DNA from: Nansenia antarctica
Lineage: Eukaryota; Chordata; Actinopteri; Argentiniformes; Microstomatidae
Reading direction: 5' to 3'
Assembly (NCBI GenBank): GCA_963989245.1
Contig: OZ022353.1
Location: 27,319,593 to 27,383,592, forward strand
DNA length: 64,000 nt
How positions within the stretch are numbered: the stretch's first letter is position 1; each line of letters starts with the position of its first letter. Positions 44,166-54,965 of the stretch are shown piece after piece. A program made the position numbers and the translations under genes. Below the pieces are notes generated by a model. It searched no databases and was not told the DNA's origin. It was given only the letters and a program-made list of their open reading frames with translations.

Positions 44166-44639
44166 CTGGACCCAACTAGAGGATGACTGAGTGAAATTAT
44201 TGTCTCAGGGAGAAGAGATGGACCCAGAAATTAGACCTTGGGAGGAATCTGCATTGACTGATATCATAATCACCAGGGAGCTCTTCATTACTATTCCCTC
44301 AGGCTCAAGATGTGTCTGTGCTGCTTGTCACTGTAGCTGGGCAGTCTTTGCCAACAGCTTATTCATCAGCTAAATGTACCTGCACAGTTGCCACAGCACA
44401 TAATTAATTATTTGTATGATTGCAGATGCACATCAAATCTACTATGTTAAAGTGTCTACAATCCAGACTGTAGTTTATTATTTAACTTGTTTAACCCACG
44501 ATAATGACGCATCTCACCACCTTCACCAAAAACGATTTATGACTTCATCCATTGGTGACACTTTGCACACATGGCAAACACATGGCAGATTGAAGAGGAT
44601 CTGATAAGAGTGTTTAGTACACAACTGAATAAATGTCAA
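44166..44639. other. unassigned
   Basis: No gene, repeat family or RNA was recognised. Confidence 0.4.
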
Positions 44640-45350
44640 AATCTTACATTGTTAATGCAGGTGGAAACGGAGACGAGAAAACATGAAACTGTAGACTAAA
44701 CAAACACTCCATACAACACTGCTAGCTTGCACGTTTAATAATCACTGACGTTTCGGTCAAGAGACTTTCTTAAGAGTGTAAAGTTTTGCGCAATTGCCTC
44801 GCAATAGATAGGGTTAATAATAATGGCCGATTAATTAGGCTACAGCGAATTCCAGGAGCATCCCAATGTGCTATGCATTGGTAGGCCTCTTATTGATATT
44901 GATATTTACGTCACATGCCTTAACCTCAGCCACATATCAATATTAAATTAAATAGAATAAACAAAAGGTTTAGAAGTGTGGGGAATTAAAGCACAGAACA
45001 AACAGATCACGAAAAAGTAGGCATAAGATAATGGACATGAAACAATAATATAAATGGATATGACAGGCATAGGCCTATTGATTCCGAGGATAGAATAGAG
45101 AAGTGCATGCGTTTTTTATCAATTAGACTCCTTCTTTTGAATAAATGTGATGTTACAGCCTTTACAGTAGCACAATTCAAAGGTACCATTTGAGGATGAA
45201 GACCTTCCAAAAGGCTGATGCATCTGTCTCTTAAAGTGGGTCTCTGTCCAGACCAGAGACGTTTTGTGGTCTGGTATACAACCTTTACTGACGACCTAGA
45301 TAGACCATAGGGATTGCCAATCAACATCTGAGGTCAGCAGGGTTTCAGTC
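44640..45350 (-). mobile_element. Penelope-like element terminal region
   Basis: On the - strand the segment CTCTTGACCGAAACGTCAGT (44745-44764), with a preceding AAGAAAGT, is the terminal sequence typical of Penelope-like elements and holds a hammerhead-type core. A 106-codon frame (45007-45327) precedes it and includes LWSGQRPTLRDRCISLLEGL; I do not recognise its function. No reverse transcriptase or GIY-YIG domain is present. Confidence 0.6.
44745..44778 (-). ncRNA. decayed minimal hammerhead ribozyme core
   Basis: The expected core in Penelope-type hammerheads is CTGA-AGA, stem II, GAAAC. Here the - strand reads CTTAAGA, then AAGTCTCTTGACC, then GAAACGTC. Stem II (GTC with GAC, TCTT loop) and GAAAC survive. 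The CTGA has become CTTA, so cleavage activity is unlikely. Confidence 0.55.
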
Positions 45351-45424
45351 CCATGGACAGGTGCCTTCCAATACCATTCATGGGGAGTGTGCGCAGTTGC
45401 TTGGGATAAGGATCATTGCAGCCT

Positions 45425-45852
45425 GCAGCGCTGGTTCTACTGCTGCTGGTTCTACTGCTGCTGGTTCTACTGCTGCTGGTTCTACTGCTGCGCTGGTTCT
45501 ACTGCTGCTGGTTCTACTGCTGCTGGTTCTACTGCTGCTGGTTCTACTGCTGCGCTGGTTCTACTGCTGCTGGTTCTACTGCTGCGCTGGTTCTACTGCT
45601 GCGCTGGTTCTACTGCTGCTGGTTCTACTGCTGCGGGTTCTACTGCTGCTGGTTCTACTGCTGCGGGTTCTACTGCTGCTGGTTCTACTGCTGCTGGTTC
45701 TACTGCAGCGCTGGTTCTACTGCAGCACTGGTTCTACTGCTGCTGGTTCTACTGCTGCGCTGGTTCTACTGCTGCTGGTTCTACTGCAGCACTGGTTCTA
45801 CTGCTGCTGGTTCTACTGCAGCACTGGTTCTACTGCTGCTGGTTCTACTGCA
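45425..45852. repeat. 15-bp TGGTTCTACTGCTGC minisatellite
   Basis: About 28 copies, some lengthened by CGC or altered to CTGCAGCAC. The three forward frames are open throughout (GSTAA, WFYCC, LVLLL) only because the unit length is divisible by three. Confidence 0.96.
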
Positions 45853-46330
45853 GTGGAAGCCTTTACAAGAGAGCCATCAACGGGCGTAACAAGTATTTAA
45901 TAACAAGAAATGTCACATGACAGTAAGGTAGGCCTAGTAATATTTTTTTTATGTTTTGAGTAGAAATGATCAGTAGGCCTATGTAGCCTATTTGATTAAT
46001 TGATATGATTTGGCTATTCATCATTCTCACTGGTTTAAATACAGGTTGAGATATTCGTTTCAGGTTTCATAGGTAAGCTATATAAATTGCAGGGCTGTAA
46101 TTGGCCTGTATTAGGGCCTGTTATAGGGCTGTCCTAATATACCTCCTCTGTAATGGATGGAACTACAGGCCTATTTCTAACCTGCCATATAGGTAAAGTA
46201 CTTGATTAAACGGTCTGTAAACAGCCTAATGAATTCCTGACCTCTGAAACAGCTCTTATTAAGGTTTTAAATTACATTAACTTTAACACTGATGCAGGAA
46301 AATGATGCAGGAAACTGATGCTCAGTCCTA

Positions 46331-47275
46331 GTGCTATTGGACCTTAGTGCAGCATTTGATAGTGTTGATCATGATATACTCCTAGACAGACTAGACATCT
46401 TAGAATGGTTCAGATCCTATCTACAGGACAGGGACTACTTTGTCTCAGTTGGTAACTATATATCTGACCGCGCTAGCATGACGTGTGGCGTTCCCCAAGG
46501 TTCCATTCTGGGGCCTCTTTTATTCAACTTCTACATGCTGCCTTTAGGATAACTCATTCAGGATAACAAGGTTGCTTATAACATGTAAGCTGATGACACA
46601 TTCATGTATGTAATCCTTTCTCAAGATGATCTTGCACCAATAGACTCCCTTATGGACTGTATTGATCGAATTAATAACTGGATGTGTCAGATCTTCTTTT
46701 TTTTTTTTTTTTACAATTAAACAAAGATAAGACTGAGACTATTATCTTTGAAGCCAAAAGGAAGAGCCTATACACACTAGATGCTGCACACCCCATTCCA
46801 TACAATGTAAAGATCAGGTTAGAAATCCCGGTGTCATTTTAGACTCAGACTTAAGTCAACAACAAAAACAGCATATCATCTTTAAAATATTGCAAGAATT
46901 AGGGGTTATATGTCCAAGCAGGATCTTGAAGAACTTATCCACGCTTTTATATCTAGCAGGTTAGACTACTGCAATGGCCTTTTTTCAGGACTCTCCAAAC
47001 AGGCACTTAGACAATTACAACTTATTGAAAATGCTGCTGCAAGAGTCCTGACTAAAACTAGGACGTTTGATCACATTTCCCCCATTCTTAGATCATTACA
47101 CTGGCTCCCGGTATCTCACAGAATAGATTTTAAAATAATTGATCTGATCTACAAATCCCTGAATGGTGTAGAGCCAAAGTACATCTTAAACATGCTAGTG
47201 CTTTATGAACCTGCTAGATCCCTAAAGGGCTCTGCACACAGCGTGCGATTTCTGTTGCGCGTCAACGTTCCATAA
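46331..47275 (+). pseudogene. L2 reverse transcriptase, catalytic YADD changed to stop-ADD
   Basis: The first frame (46331-46552) runs from LLDLSAAFD to FYMLPLG. Just downstream the catalytic box reads NM-stop-ADDT, with the stop TAA at 46586-46588 where the tyrosine codon should be. A T run near 46695-46712 breaks the frame again. The second open part (46910-47225) holds the conserved C-terminal region with IENAAARVLTKTR and LIYKSLNG. The enzyme is dead. Confidence 0.9.
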
Positions 47276-47419
47276 TTTCCATTGTTGTTATGAATGGAAT
47301 CGAATTTTCGCCGTGCGGGGCCGTGTGCATTGCGATGCGATGTTCTCATAGACTTCCATTCAAACTTCAAAATGGAACGTTGACGCGCAACATAAATCGC
47401 ACGCTGTGTGCAGAGCCCT
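47226..47419. mobile_element. PIF/Harbinger-type MITE, TSD TAA, 48-bp inverted repeats
   Basis: 194 bp flanked by TAA at 47223-47225 and 47420-47422. The ends AGGGCTCTGCACACAGCGTG and onwards match inverted over 48 bp with one mismatch. A TWA duplication with G-rich ends is the PIF/Harbinger pattern. It sits inside L2 coding sequence, so the L2 copy is a ready empty-site control. Confidence 0.9.
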
Positions 47420-47860
47420 TAAGAGTATCTAAGGCCTTTTAACAGTTCCTATAGTGAGCACCAAAGGTGATGAGGCAGCATTCACTCTCTATGCAGTAAA
47501 AGACTGGAACTTGCTGTCACAAGACATTAGGTCAGCCCCATCTGGATCAATTCTTTTAAATATGCTGAAGACTTTTATGTTCTGTTCGGCTTTTAATTTA
47601 GTGTATTTTAAAGAGTTAGGCTAGGCTGTTTTTAATTTAGATTTTTCTGTTTGATTTGTTGTATTTATTGTTTTTAAACCTGAACATGTTCAATTGTTAC
47701 TGTATCTGACTTTGTTTGTTCGGCTTTTCATTTTACAGAATTTCATTTTATTTTCACTTATTAATTATAAATGTATCTCATGTTTTATGTAAAAGCGCTA
47801 TGAGTATACATTAAGTTGTATGAATATGTGTATACAAATACATTTGCCGTTGCCTTTAAT

Positions 47861-48715
47861 ATTGATAGGTCAAGAGATTGTTTTAGACCTCAGGGATCAC
47901 AACCTGCAGTGCAGACAAGGTGCATAGACATTGTTAGTGACGTCATGCGTAAAACATTTAATTCAGTTTGTCTATTATGATCAGTAGCATAGAGTCTATT
48001 ATGATCAGTAGCATAGAGTCTTCTATTATGATCAGTAGCATAGAGTCTTCGCTTCCAGATGTGCCATTAACACAATCAACGGGTGTTTAATTACTTGTCT
48101 GTTATAACAAGAAATGTCAGAACTCGGAAGTAAATAATGATCCCAAACACGAAAGCAACGGAGGGAGAATAATGGGGAGTTGAAAGAGGTTCAGCAGGGT
48201 AAGGGTTAAAGGTAAGAAGGCAGATCTAGGATCAGCTATTCATGTAACTTCATTGTATTTAAATGTGCTGCGATCTGTAATCTGTAACCTGTAATCTGTT
48301 ATTATCTAGGTTGACAGGTTGGTTAAGTCCAGTGGCAGAAAGATTTCAATAGAGATGGACAGTAACATTGATGCAGGTCAGAGATTGTTCTATGTTTGAG
48401 CCTAGGTTGCAGGGTCAGTGACAAGACTACATTTTATTTCAGCTGAGTTTTTCTCGACCTTACACTATGACAAAAGTGGTCAAACTGAATGTTCAACTTC
48501 AGATTTCTCTATGTGATGACACAGCTTCCTTCACAGGAAACAGGTCTGGTTTCCTGAGCAGGAGATCAGTGATTGAGCGGCTGGAGACAGAAGCCCGGAA
48601 GAATCTGATCTCCTCACGTGGAGGCGATAGGTTCTGCCCTAGTGCGCATCAGCTTCCTGAAGAGTCTGACCCATGAGGATGTCCCATGTCTTTCACTAAC
48701 CTTGTATTCACATTA
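47861..48715. other. unassigned, with one unplaced open frame
   Basis: Three copies of CTATTATGATCAGTAGCATA (about 47970-48045) form a short repeat. An open stretch at 48467-48676 reads RSVIERLETEARKNLISSRG; its CTTCACAG acceptor-like border lacks a convincing donor. I do not recognise it and do not call a gene. Confidence 0.4.
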
Positions 48716-50338
48716 GGGCCCGATCCCCATTCCCTTTTCGTTTTTGGAGTGCCACTCGCTTTGGAGCCAAGGCCTCCGAACAGAGCCACAAGCCGTAGTG
48801 GTTGAAATCTTTCCCTATGAAATGGGACAACCCTTCAAGATTGATTGATTGAAAACTTTATTAGAAGATTTGCAGAAGTAGGTACATGAAAGTACATATT
48901 ACATACAAGGTCAACTAACAGGATAAAAACCCAAGAAAGCCACTGGCTTATTTCAATTGGGGTCCTTGATACTCAATGAATCGTTACATGTAAGACAGAC
49001 AAAACAAAACAAAACAAAAACAAAAAAAACCTGATACGTCACCAGTAGTGTCTTAGAAAAGCATTGACGCTCGCGATTCATTCACAACTTAAGTTGTATG
49101 CTATCAATCGATCAAACAAGTCATCAAATAAAAAAGAACAATGCCTCATTATCAGAGCGTCAGACCGACAGAATAACGGTGCTCTGTAGGCTATTAACCT
49201 GTGCTCCTACCCTGCCAGTCTGCACTGATATAGGACAACAGTGCAACAACTTCGCGGCTGAACTAGTTACATTTCGGGTGTCATATGCCATTAAAGGGGG
49301 GAAATAGACATGTAAAAATGCATGACTATCATGCACAAATCAGCCTTAAAATATGTAACGTTAGATAGAAAGTGCCGCTATACAGCTGATGCAACATGTA
49401 TTATGTCAAAATGCAGAACTATCATGCACAGATCAGCCTTAAAACATGTAACGTTAGATATAACGTTAGACAGGGAGCGCAGATTTATTATTATGGCGTT
49501 CCAAAATCCGATGTGACAGGAACGCTGGCTGTCCACGGCATAATGCCGCCGGCATTAGTCAACTACATGCTCACATCCAGTCTACCACTCATTGCTCTCC
49601 ATAGAAAATGGCACATCCATCAATAATATTACATAATAACAACTGCTCGGATTAGATTGCGGGTTGTTTAGGTTTAATAAGTGCCGCTATACAGCTATTA
49701 GCGTCACATCAATGGATGGAAATGCAACATGAACTAGGTCAAAACGCGCAACTATCATGCACAAATCAGCCTAATGTTAGATAGATAACTTTACATTAAA
49801 TATATCTACCATCATCGTCAAACACCACAGGTAATAATTTATTTCTAAATAAACAGGATTGTACACCTCGGAAATGTGAATTTGGGTAGTCTAATGGAAG
49901 TGCCCAGGTAATAGTTTTCCTATTATTGTCCTCTACGGCTGAGCACCAAAACCCGAAGCGCGCTGGACTGTGGAACGGTCTATATTAAGCATAGGCACAG
50001 CACATCGGCATAATAGCGATTTTTTTGTTATGCTTGTTGTAAAGAAAAGGTCTATAATGCATTGAAAGATAATAAGATGGTTATCATAATTTTTCTAATC
50101 TTTATTAATAAGTAATTACAGAAAAAGTAAATTACATTTGTGGTTGTCTTCCGCATTGCCTAGAGCGAAATCTGAATGTGGTCCCCCAAAATCTCCAAAC
50201 GGAGCCGTGGATAGCCCTCCCCCTTCCCCCTAGCCCTCGATGAAATATGAATTGGGACACCCCTACCCTAAACGTGAACTCGCAAAACAGAGCCATAGGG
50301 GTGAAAACTGAGCCGTAGGGGTGAATTGGGATTGGGCC
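48716..50338. mobile_element. TA-type repeat family R, copy 2
   Basis: The ends GGGCCCGATCCCCATTC and the complement of GGCCCAATCCCAATTC lie next to TA. The inner inverted part GAGCCATAGGGGTGAA contrasts with GGAGTGCCACTCG. No transposase is visible. The stretch 48838-49033 (GATTGATTGATTGAAAACTT, ending in an A-rich run) is a LINE tail inserted in it and is absent from copy 1. Confidence 0.7.
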
Positions 50339-50423
50339 TAGATTTACATACCTAGCTAGCTGACAGAGCTAGCCTACAGGTTAGAGAGGAGCAAGAACGT
50401 TATTGTCTTGAATTCAAGGGAGA

Positions 50424-50576
50424 ATGGTGGTGGTAGAATTCAGAGGACGGGCTCATTGTAATGCATTGAATGGAATGAGGAATGGTATCAAACATGTGAT
50501 ACCATTCCTTATTCCATTGCCTGCATCACAATGAGCCCCTCCTCTGATATCTGCCTCCACCACCCTCCCCTGTTTC
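50424..50576. repeat. foldback with arms of about 65 bp
   Basis: GGAATGGTATCAAACATGTG folds back on CACATGTTTGATACCATTCC at the centre. The arms extend through GGGCTCATTGT and CAGAGGA to GGTGGTGG with mismatches. It resembles the 3' hairpin of a common fish element, from memory. Confidence 0.8.
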
Positions 50577-50599
50577 AATTTCAAGTCAAGTACTATCAT

Positions 50600-50748
50600 A
50601 ACATATGCCATTTAGCTGACGCTTTTATCCAAAGTGACTTACAATGCAATGAGTGCATACATTTCAGTATATATGGTCCCTGCGGGAATTTAACCCACAA
50701 CCTAAGCATTGTTAGCACTATACTCTACCAACTGCGCCACAGATAGAG
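50600..50748 (-). mobile_element. tRNA-derived SINE
   Basis: On the - strand: TGTGGCGCAGTTGGTAGAGT (A box), AGGTTGTGGGTTAAATTCCC (B box, slightly decayed), then the conserved tail TTGTAAGTCACTTTGGATAA followed by AAGCGTCAGCTAAATG. Confidence 0.85.
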
Positions 50749-50903
50749 CGTAGGGTCAAGAATAAAGACTCTTTCAGTGTATTTCATTGATCCTTTTATC
50801 AATCATATATAATTTGATTCTAGTTTAAATAGAACATGACAACAGAAACAGGAAAAGTGGAGCCTTTGTAGTTCATAGAGTATACGAAGGTCACTGGTCC
50901 AAA

Positions 50904-51487
50904 CAAGCATAACCCAAAAAATCGCTATTATGCCGCTATGAGTACACCGTTCCAAAGGAGAGCCCCATGGAAGCGTCAAGCACAACCTTCCCATAAGGAG
51001 GTTGTGCTTGACGCTTTGGGCTGCCCAATTTATACTTCTGCGTCGAATTTAAGTGTGGCTACGTAGCAAGGGCTCTCCCAATTTATAGTGCTGCATTGGT
51101 CGGTCTGCGTCGCATTGGTCAGTGTACTCATAGCGGCATAATATCGTTTTTTGGGGGGGTTATGCTTGTTGTAAACAAAATGTCTATAATGCATTGAAAT
51201 GACATTAAACTATTTACCGCATTTACGAGAGAGTCGGAATGTGACGCTACCAAGCAGACCAATCACAGTTCTTATAGATAACTTTACATTAAATATGTCT
51301 TATCATCATCCACTGTCAAACGCCACAGCTAATCATTTATTTCTAAATAAACAGGATTGTACATCTCGTAAATGTGAATCGCGCTCCTTATGGGAAGACT
51401 GTGCCTGACGCTTCCATAGGGCGCTCCGTTGGAACGGTGTACTCATAGCGGCATAATAGCGATTTTTTTTGGGGTTATGCTTGTTGT
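50904..51487. repeat. inverted repeat of about 95-bp arms plus a direct copy
   Basis: AACAAGCATAACCC through CGCTATTATGCCGCTATGAG to CTTCCCATAAGGAG (50904-51000) recurs inverted at about 51374-51487. A third partial copy (TACTCATAGCGGCATAATAT) is at about 51124. The sequence is shared with repeat R copy 2 near 50010. The innermost part AAGCGTCAAGCACAACCT (50971-50988) has a perfect inverted partner at 50999-51016. Confidence 0.85.
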
Positions 51488-51693
51488 AAATAAAAGTTCT
51501 ATGATGCATTGAAATGACATTAAACTAAGATAATATGATGGTTATCATAATTTTTCAAATCAAGTAATTACAGAAAAAGTAAATGACATTTCTGTCATGG
51601 CTTCTGCATTTTGGCCTACGAGAGAGTCGGAATCATGTCGGAATCATGTGCGTAGGCTACGCCGTAGATTTTACGCAGAAGTATAAATTGGGC
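51023..51693. mobile_element. inverted-repeat element with GCCCAATTTATACTTCTGCG ends
   Basis: The left end GCCCAATTTATACTTCTGCG has an exact inverted partner at 51674-51693. GGCTACG near both ends extends the similarity. A related motif (TTTATGCTTCTGCGTCGCC) is at about 63440. No clear target duplication was found. Confidence 0.7.
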
Positions 51694-51909
51694 TTTAGGC
51701 AGGCGTCACCCGAGATCTGCCCACAAATCCATATCATGCTCATCTCAGAAAATGTTATGTTAATATTCTAAATAATATACAAACCATATCCATGACCACA
51801 TACAATACTTCACTTTGCATCAACACTTTCACGGTGTAACTTTCATATACAAAGAAGAATTCAGTTCCATCACTTGTTTGTTTGTTTGTTTAGGATCCCC
51901 GTTAGCTAA

Positions 51910-52028
51910 TGTGTTCAATACTTCTTTCCTGTGTCATTCCCAACTTCTCAACTTCTTTCCTGTGTCATTCCCATTTACATAAACAAATTGTTCATGTGTT
52001 GAGTACTTAGGTGTATTTCCCCACTGTA
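51910..52028 (+). mobile_element. Tc1 end fragment, family of 15662-17170
   Basis: GTGTTCAATACTTCTTTCCT and the closing GTATTTCCCCACTGTA match the noncoding end of that Tc1 family. TTCTTTCCTGTGTCATTCCC is duplicated inside. Confidence 0.82.
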
Positions 52029-52146
52029 TCTGATTCAAGGTCATGACGCTGGGCGTTCCATTGTAGTTATCATGGGACACAATGGCCATGTACATTTGTA
52101 TTTCATGTAAAAAAAATAAAAAATAAAAAAGCATTATAATTTTAAT

Positions 52147-52335
52147 AATTTAGCAGACGCTTTTATCCAAAGCGACTTACAATTACGAATTACAGGGACA
52201 TTCCCCCTGGAGTAACTGAGGGCTAAGTGGCTTACCCAAGGGCACACTAGTAGTGGTGTGGCTTCAGGCGGGATTTGAACTCACAACCTTCCGATCACAA
52301 GTCCAACTCACTATCCACTAGACCACCACTACCCC
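52147..52335 (-). mobile_element. tRNA-derived SINE, complete
   Basis: On the - strand: GGTGGTCTAGTGGATAGTGA (A box region), GGTTGTGAGTTCAAATCCCG (B box), a conserved CCTCAGTTACTCCAGGGGGA core and the tail AAGTCGCTTTGGATAAAAGC. A related copy is at 57139-57288. Confidence 0.9.
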
Positions 52336-52880
52336 ATTATACAAACTATGTTAGCGCTTCTATATTCAAATTAGGTTCCTTCCTGTATGTATGATGAGAG
52401 TCATGGCATAGATGCTTGAGATGTATTTAAGAATGTTCTAGTATATTCACATCTAAAAGCAATTCAACATTACAGTACATTACATGTACTGTAGGTTTTT
52501 TAATGTTGTTATTATGACTTTGAAGTTCAAAATGTTGATATGCCTTTTGTAATTTGTTCTCTCTTCCTACATTTAACTACATTTGTAATTTGAAGGTAAT
52601 GATAGTTGGACTGTAGTGTAGACTGTAGTCGACTTCACAGTTTTTTTTAAATTGTTGTTTAGGAATACATAAATCAAGTAGAACACCCAAAGCTTGACCC
52701 TTTATTAAAAGCAATGACCTATTGACCTATTTAAAGTTTTGTCATTTCTGTGATTTTTTCCACTCCATAGAGGTAACGGTAACTCAAAATCCTCCCGGCT
52801 CCATCTCACCCCACCAGCCAGCCTATAGGTCTGTAGTTGAGCCGGACATAGAGGTTTCTACTCTGGCTAGTAGCCTACTA

Positions 52881-53010
52881 ATGGGGTCATCCCTTTGTTC
52901 CCCGGGTCCTATGTTCCCCGGTACCTTAGCTCCCTCCCGAAAAAGGGTCCTATGTTCCCCGCTCCCGAAAAAGGGTCCTATGATCCCGCTCAAAAAGGGT
53001 CCGATCGGGC
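52881..53010 (+). repeat. dispersed minisatellite-bearing repeat, copy C
   Basis: GGGGTCATCCCTTTGTTCCC and repeated GAAAAAGGGTCCTATGTTCC units place it with copies A and B. It begins with the same GGGGTCATCCC entry as copy A but lacks the TTGTGTCAAGCG tail. Confidence 0.75.
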
Positions 53011-53083
53011 AGGGCAATCTTGCTCGCCGGCAGCGTGTGGAGGTGCCCACGGTTGTTCTCGATGGATGATCGGTGACATTATT

Positions 53084-53217
53084 CTCTCATCCGACTTCAG
53101 AAGCTAAGCAGGGTTGGGCCGGGTTAGTACCTGGATGGGCCGGGTGAGTACCTGGATGGGCCGGGTTAGTACCTGGATGGGAGACCACCTGGGAATCCCC
53201 GGGGCCGTAAGCTTTTA
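53084..53217 (+). rRNA. 5S rRNA-derived pseudogene with triplicated promoter segment
   Basis: From about 5S position 33 to the 3' end the order is kept: GAAGCTAAGCAGGGTTGGGC (A box), GGTTAGTACCTGGATGGG (intermediate element), GAGACCACCTGGGAAT (C box), then a CCGTAAGCTTTT end. The 21-bp unit GGGCCGGGTTAGTACCTGGAT occurs three times in a row where a normal gene has one, adding 42 bp between A and C boxes. The first 30 bases are missing. It may be a lone pseudogene or a SINE3-type head. Confidence 0.86.
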
Positions 53218-53224
53218 CCCAGTA

Positions 53225-53281
53225 GAGAGACGCAGTATTATTATTGTTATCATTATTATCATTGTTATTATTATCATCAAT

Positions 53282-53312
<31 letters not shown>
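53225..53312. repeat. (ATT/ATC)n and (AAT)n microsatellite
   Basis: Triplet AT-rich tract directly after the 5S-derived sequence. Confidence 0.93.
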
Positions 53313-54555
53313 TTGGTACAGCAGGCTGTTGAACAAAAGAAATAGAAAATAAAAAATGAATTCCCCAAATAAACTCTGGGCGCTCCAGCAATGGGTTGAA
53401 TCAAACAGAGGATTAACTGACAGATGTTTAGTATCAACTCCGGGGCGGCATTCTGCATTCACTTAACTCAATGGTATTTCCAGGTTTTCCATTTGTTTCT
53501 GCTTCTCTGAAATGGTCTGTCACACTGCTGGGGCTAATGTTCCTTTATCTGCAGCTCCAGAGCCCACTGTAATAGATTCAGGGAATTAAACTTGTCAGAC
53601 ATGCTAAATCCAAGGCCTCTTTGCCTTCTAATGCTATTAGGATTTAGCCATTTGTTATATTTCAACATGTAAGCTAAAGGTAACATACCTATTTCCCCAT
53701 AATGCAATGTCTTCTGAGTCAGCGACCCAGGACAACGTCTGACTAGAGATGTGGAGGAAAAGTGTTGGGAGGAAATGTGCAAAATGTGTACAAAGCCTTT
53801 AAGAGCACAGTATGATAATCATACAGTATGACATCATAATGTACAGTATGCCATCATAATGTACAGTACAGTGAGAGAGTGAGCGGTAAAGACTGACTGA
53901 TGCAATGAATTATAAACAACAGCAACCAAAAGTTTATTTGTCACATTGAAATTATTCTTAAAAATCGTCACATACACAGCTCTTAGATATTTATAGAAAT
54001 GACGCATAGGACGTTCACAACATCTGACAGAATACACATGCGATTTCAACAACCCTCTTTCCCTGTTTATTTTCTACCACTACATTAGATTCCACCCTAC
54101 AGTCATTGCGTAACTGTGTGGTTCAATTATGAGACACATATTGTCAAACAGTCTATATTACTCTCTGGTATCTCAATCATATCTCAGTCATGCAAGTTAA
54201 TTTTGCTGTGCTCATCATATTCAATGTTGTCAAAGGTTTATAGATTACAAAAGATTGAGTAACAGTAACATAAGTCAACTTTCCAACAGATATGGATGTA
54301 CCCACAACCATTTTGTAACCCCTCTATTCACTTTTGTAAGACTTATTGAGGGTTTCTGTCAAAAATAACAGGAATGTTTGGGATTTACAGTATCAAATGT
54401 TGTGACTGTGATCAAGAGAGTACTTGGTATCTCTGTGTGAAGATAATGCTACCTGTCATTCAATGGTCAAACCTCAAGTGGAATATTGCATCAACCGTAA
54501 TATATGTGAGCCTGTAAGCATTATTGTGATGTCACTGTCATTCGTGAATTAATAT
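53313..54555. other. unassigned
   Basis: An 82-codon open frame on the - strand (53534-53782) is present but matches nothing I know. No splice context supports it. The rest shows no repeat or gene. Confidence 0.35.
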
Positions 54556-54965
54556 ATGTTTTATAGTGCCTTGGGGCCGTGGGGCATTAGCCTATACGCT
54601 TCAGATTCTTCCAAAAGCACCACATTTGGCCCAGATGTTGTCCATACCCGATACATTTTTGATGGGCGCCCCATGGGGCCACCAAAGAAACTAAAATGGC
54701 TAGAATCATACATTCTACCACTTTTTAGGGGTTTTCTGGGTTGTGTAATCTGATTCTGATGTTATTTCAATGATTTGAGGTCAATTTTACCCCTCATAAT
54801 TAGCATAAAGTTATGCTAATTATGAGGGCGCTGCACGCCCACCTTGGCGCCGTCAAAATTTGATTACGTATGGTATGGGCAATATCTGGGCCAAATGTTG
54901 TGCTTTTGGAAGAATCTGAACCAAAATATCCCCACGGTCCCCCACTATTACATTCATTCATGGTC
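54556..54965. repeat. large inverted repeat with central perfect hairpin
   Basis: TCAGATTCTTCCAAAAGCAC with CACATTTGGCCCAGATGTTG (from 54601) recurs inverted at about 54885-54923. The centre CCCTCATAATTAGCATAA (54791-54808) pairs exactly with 54811-54828 across a 2-base loop. The arms are 80 to 90 bp with moderate divergence. The family is unknown. Confidence 0.85.

Larger units (their letters stand above)
46250..47860 (+). mobile_element. L2-type LINE copy with MITE insertion
   Basis: A third L2-related copy, in + orientation, from the reverse transcriptase palm to the 3' end. LLDLSAAFDSVDHDILLDRL, GVPQGSILGPLLF and later RLDYCNGLFSGLSKQALRQL and LHWLPVSHRI are clear. The tail ends near ACAAATACATTTGCCGTTGC. 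The MITE at 47226-47419 interrupts it. Confidence 0.9.

Noticed and set aside
45361..45920. Three overlapping frames of 157-179 codons
   Set aside because: They result from the 15-bp TGGTTCTACTGCTGC array, whose length is divisible by three.
48467..48676. Possible host exon (RSVIERLETEARKNL)
   Set aside because: An acceptor-like CTTCACAG is present but the donor side is poor. I cannot link it to a known gene, so it is only noted as unplaced.
53534..53782. 82-codon - strand frame
   Set aside because: No recognisable domain, no splice context and no neighbouring coding sequence.
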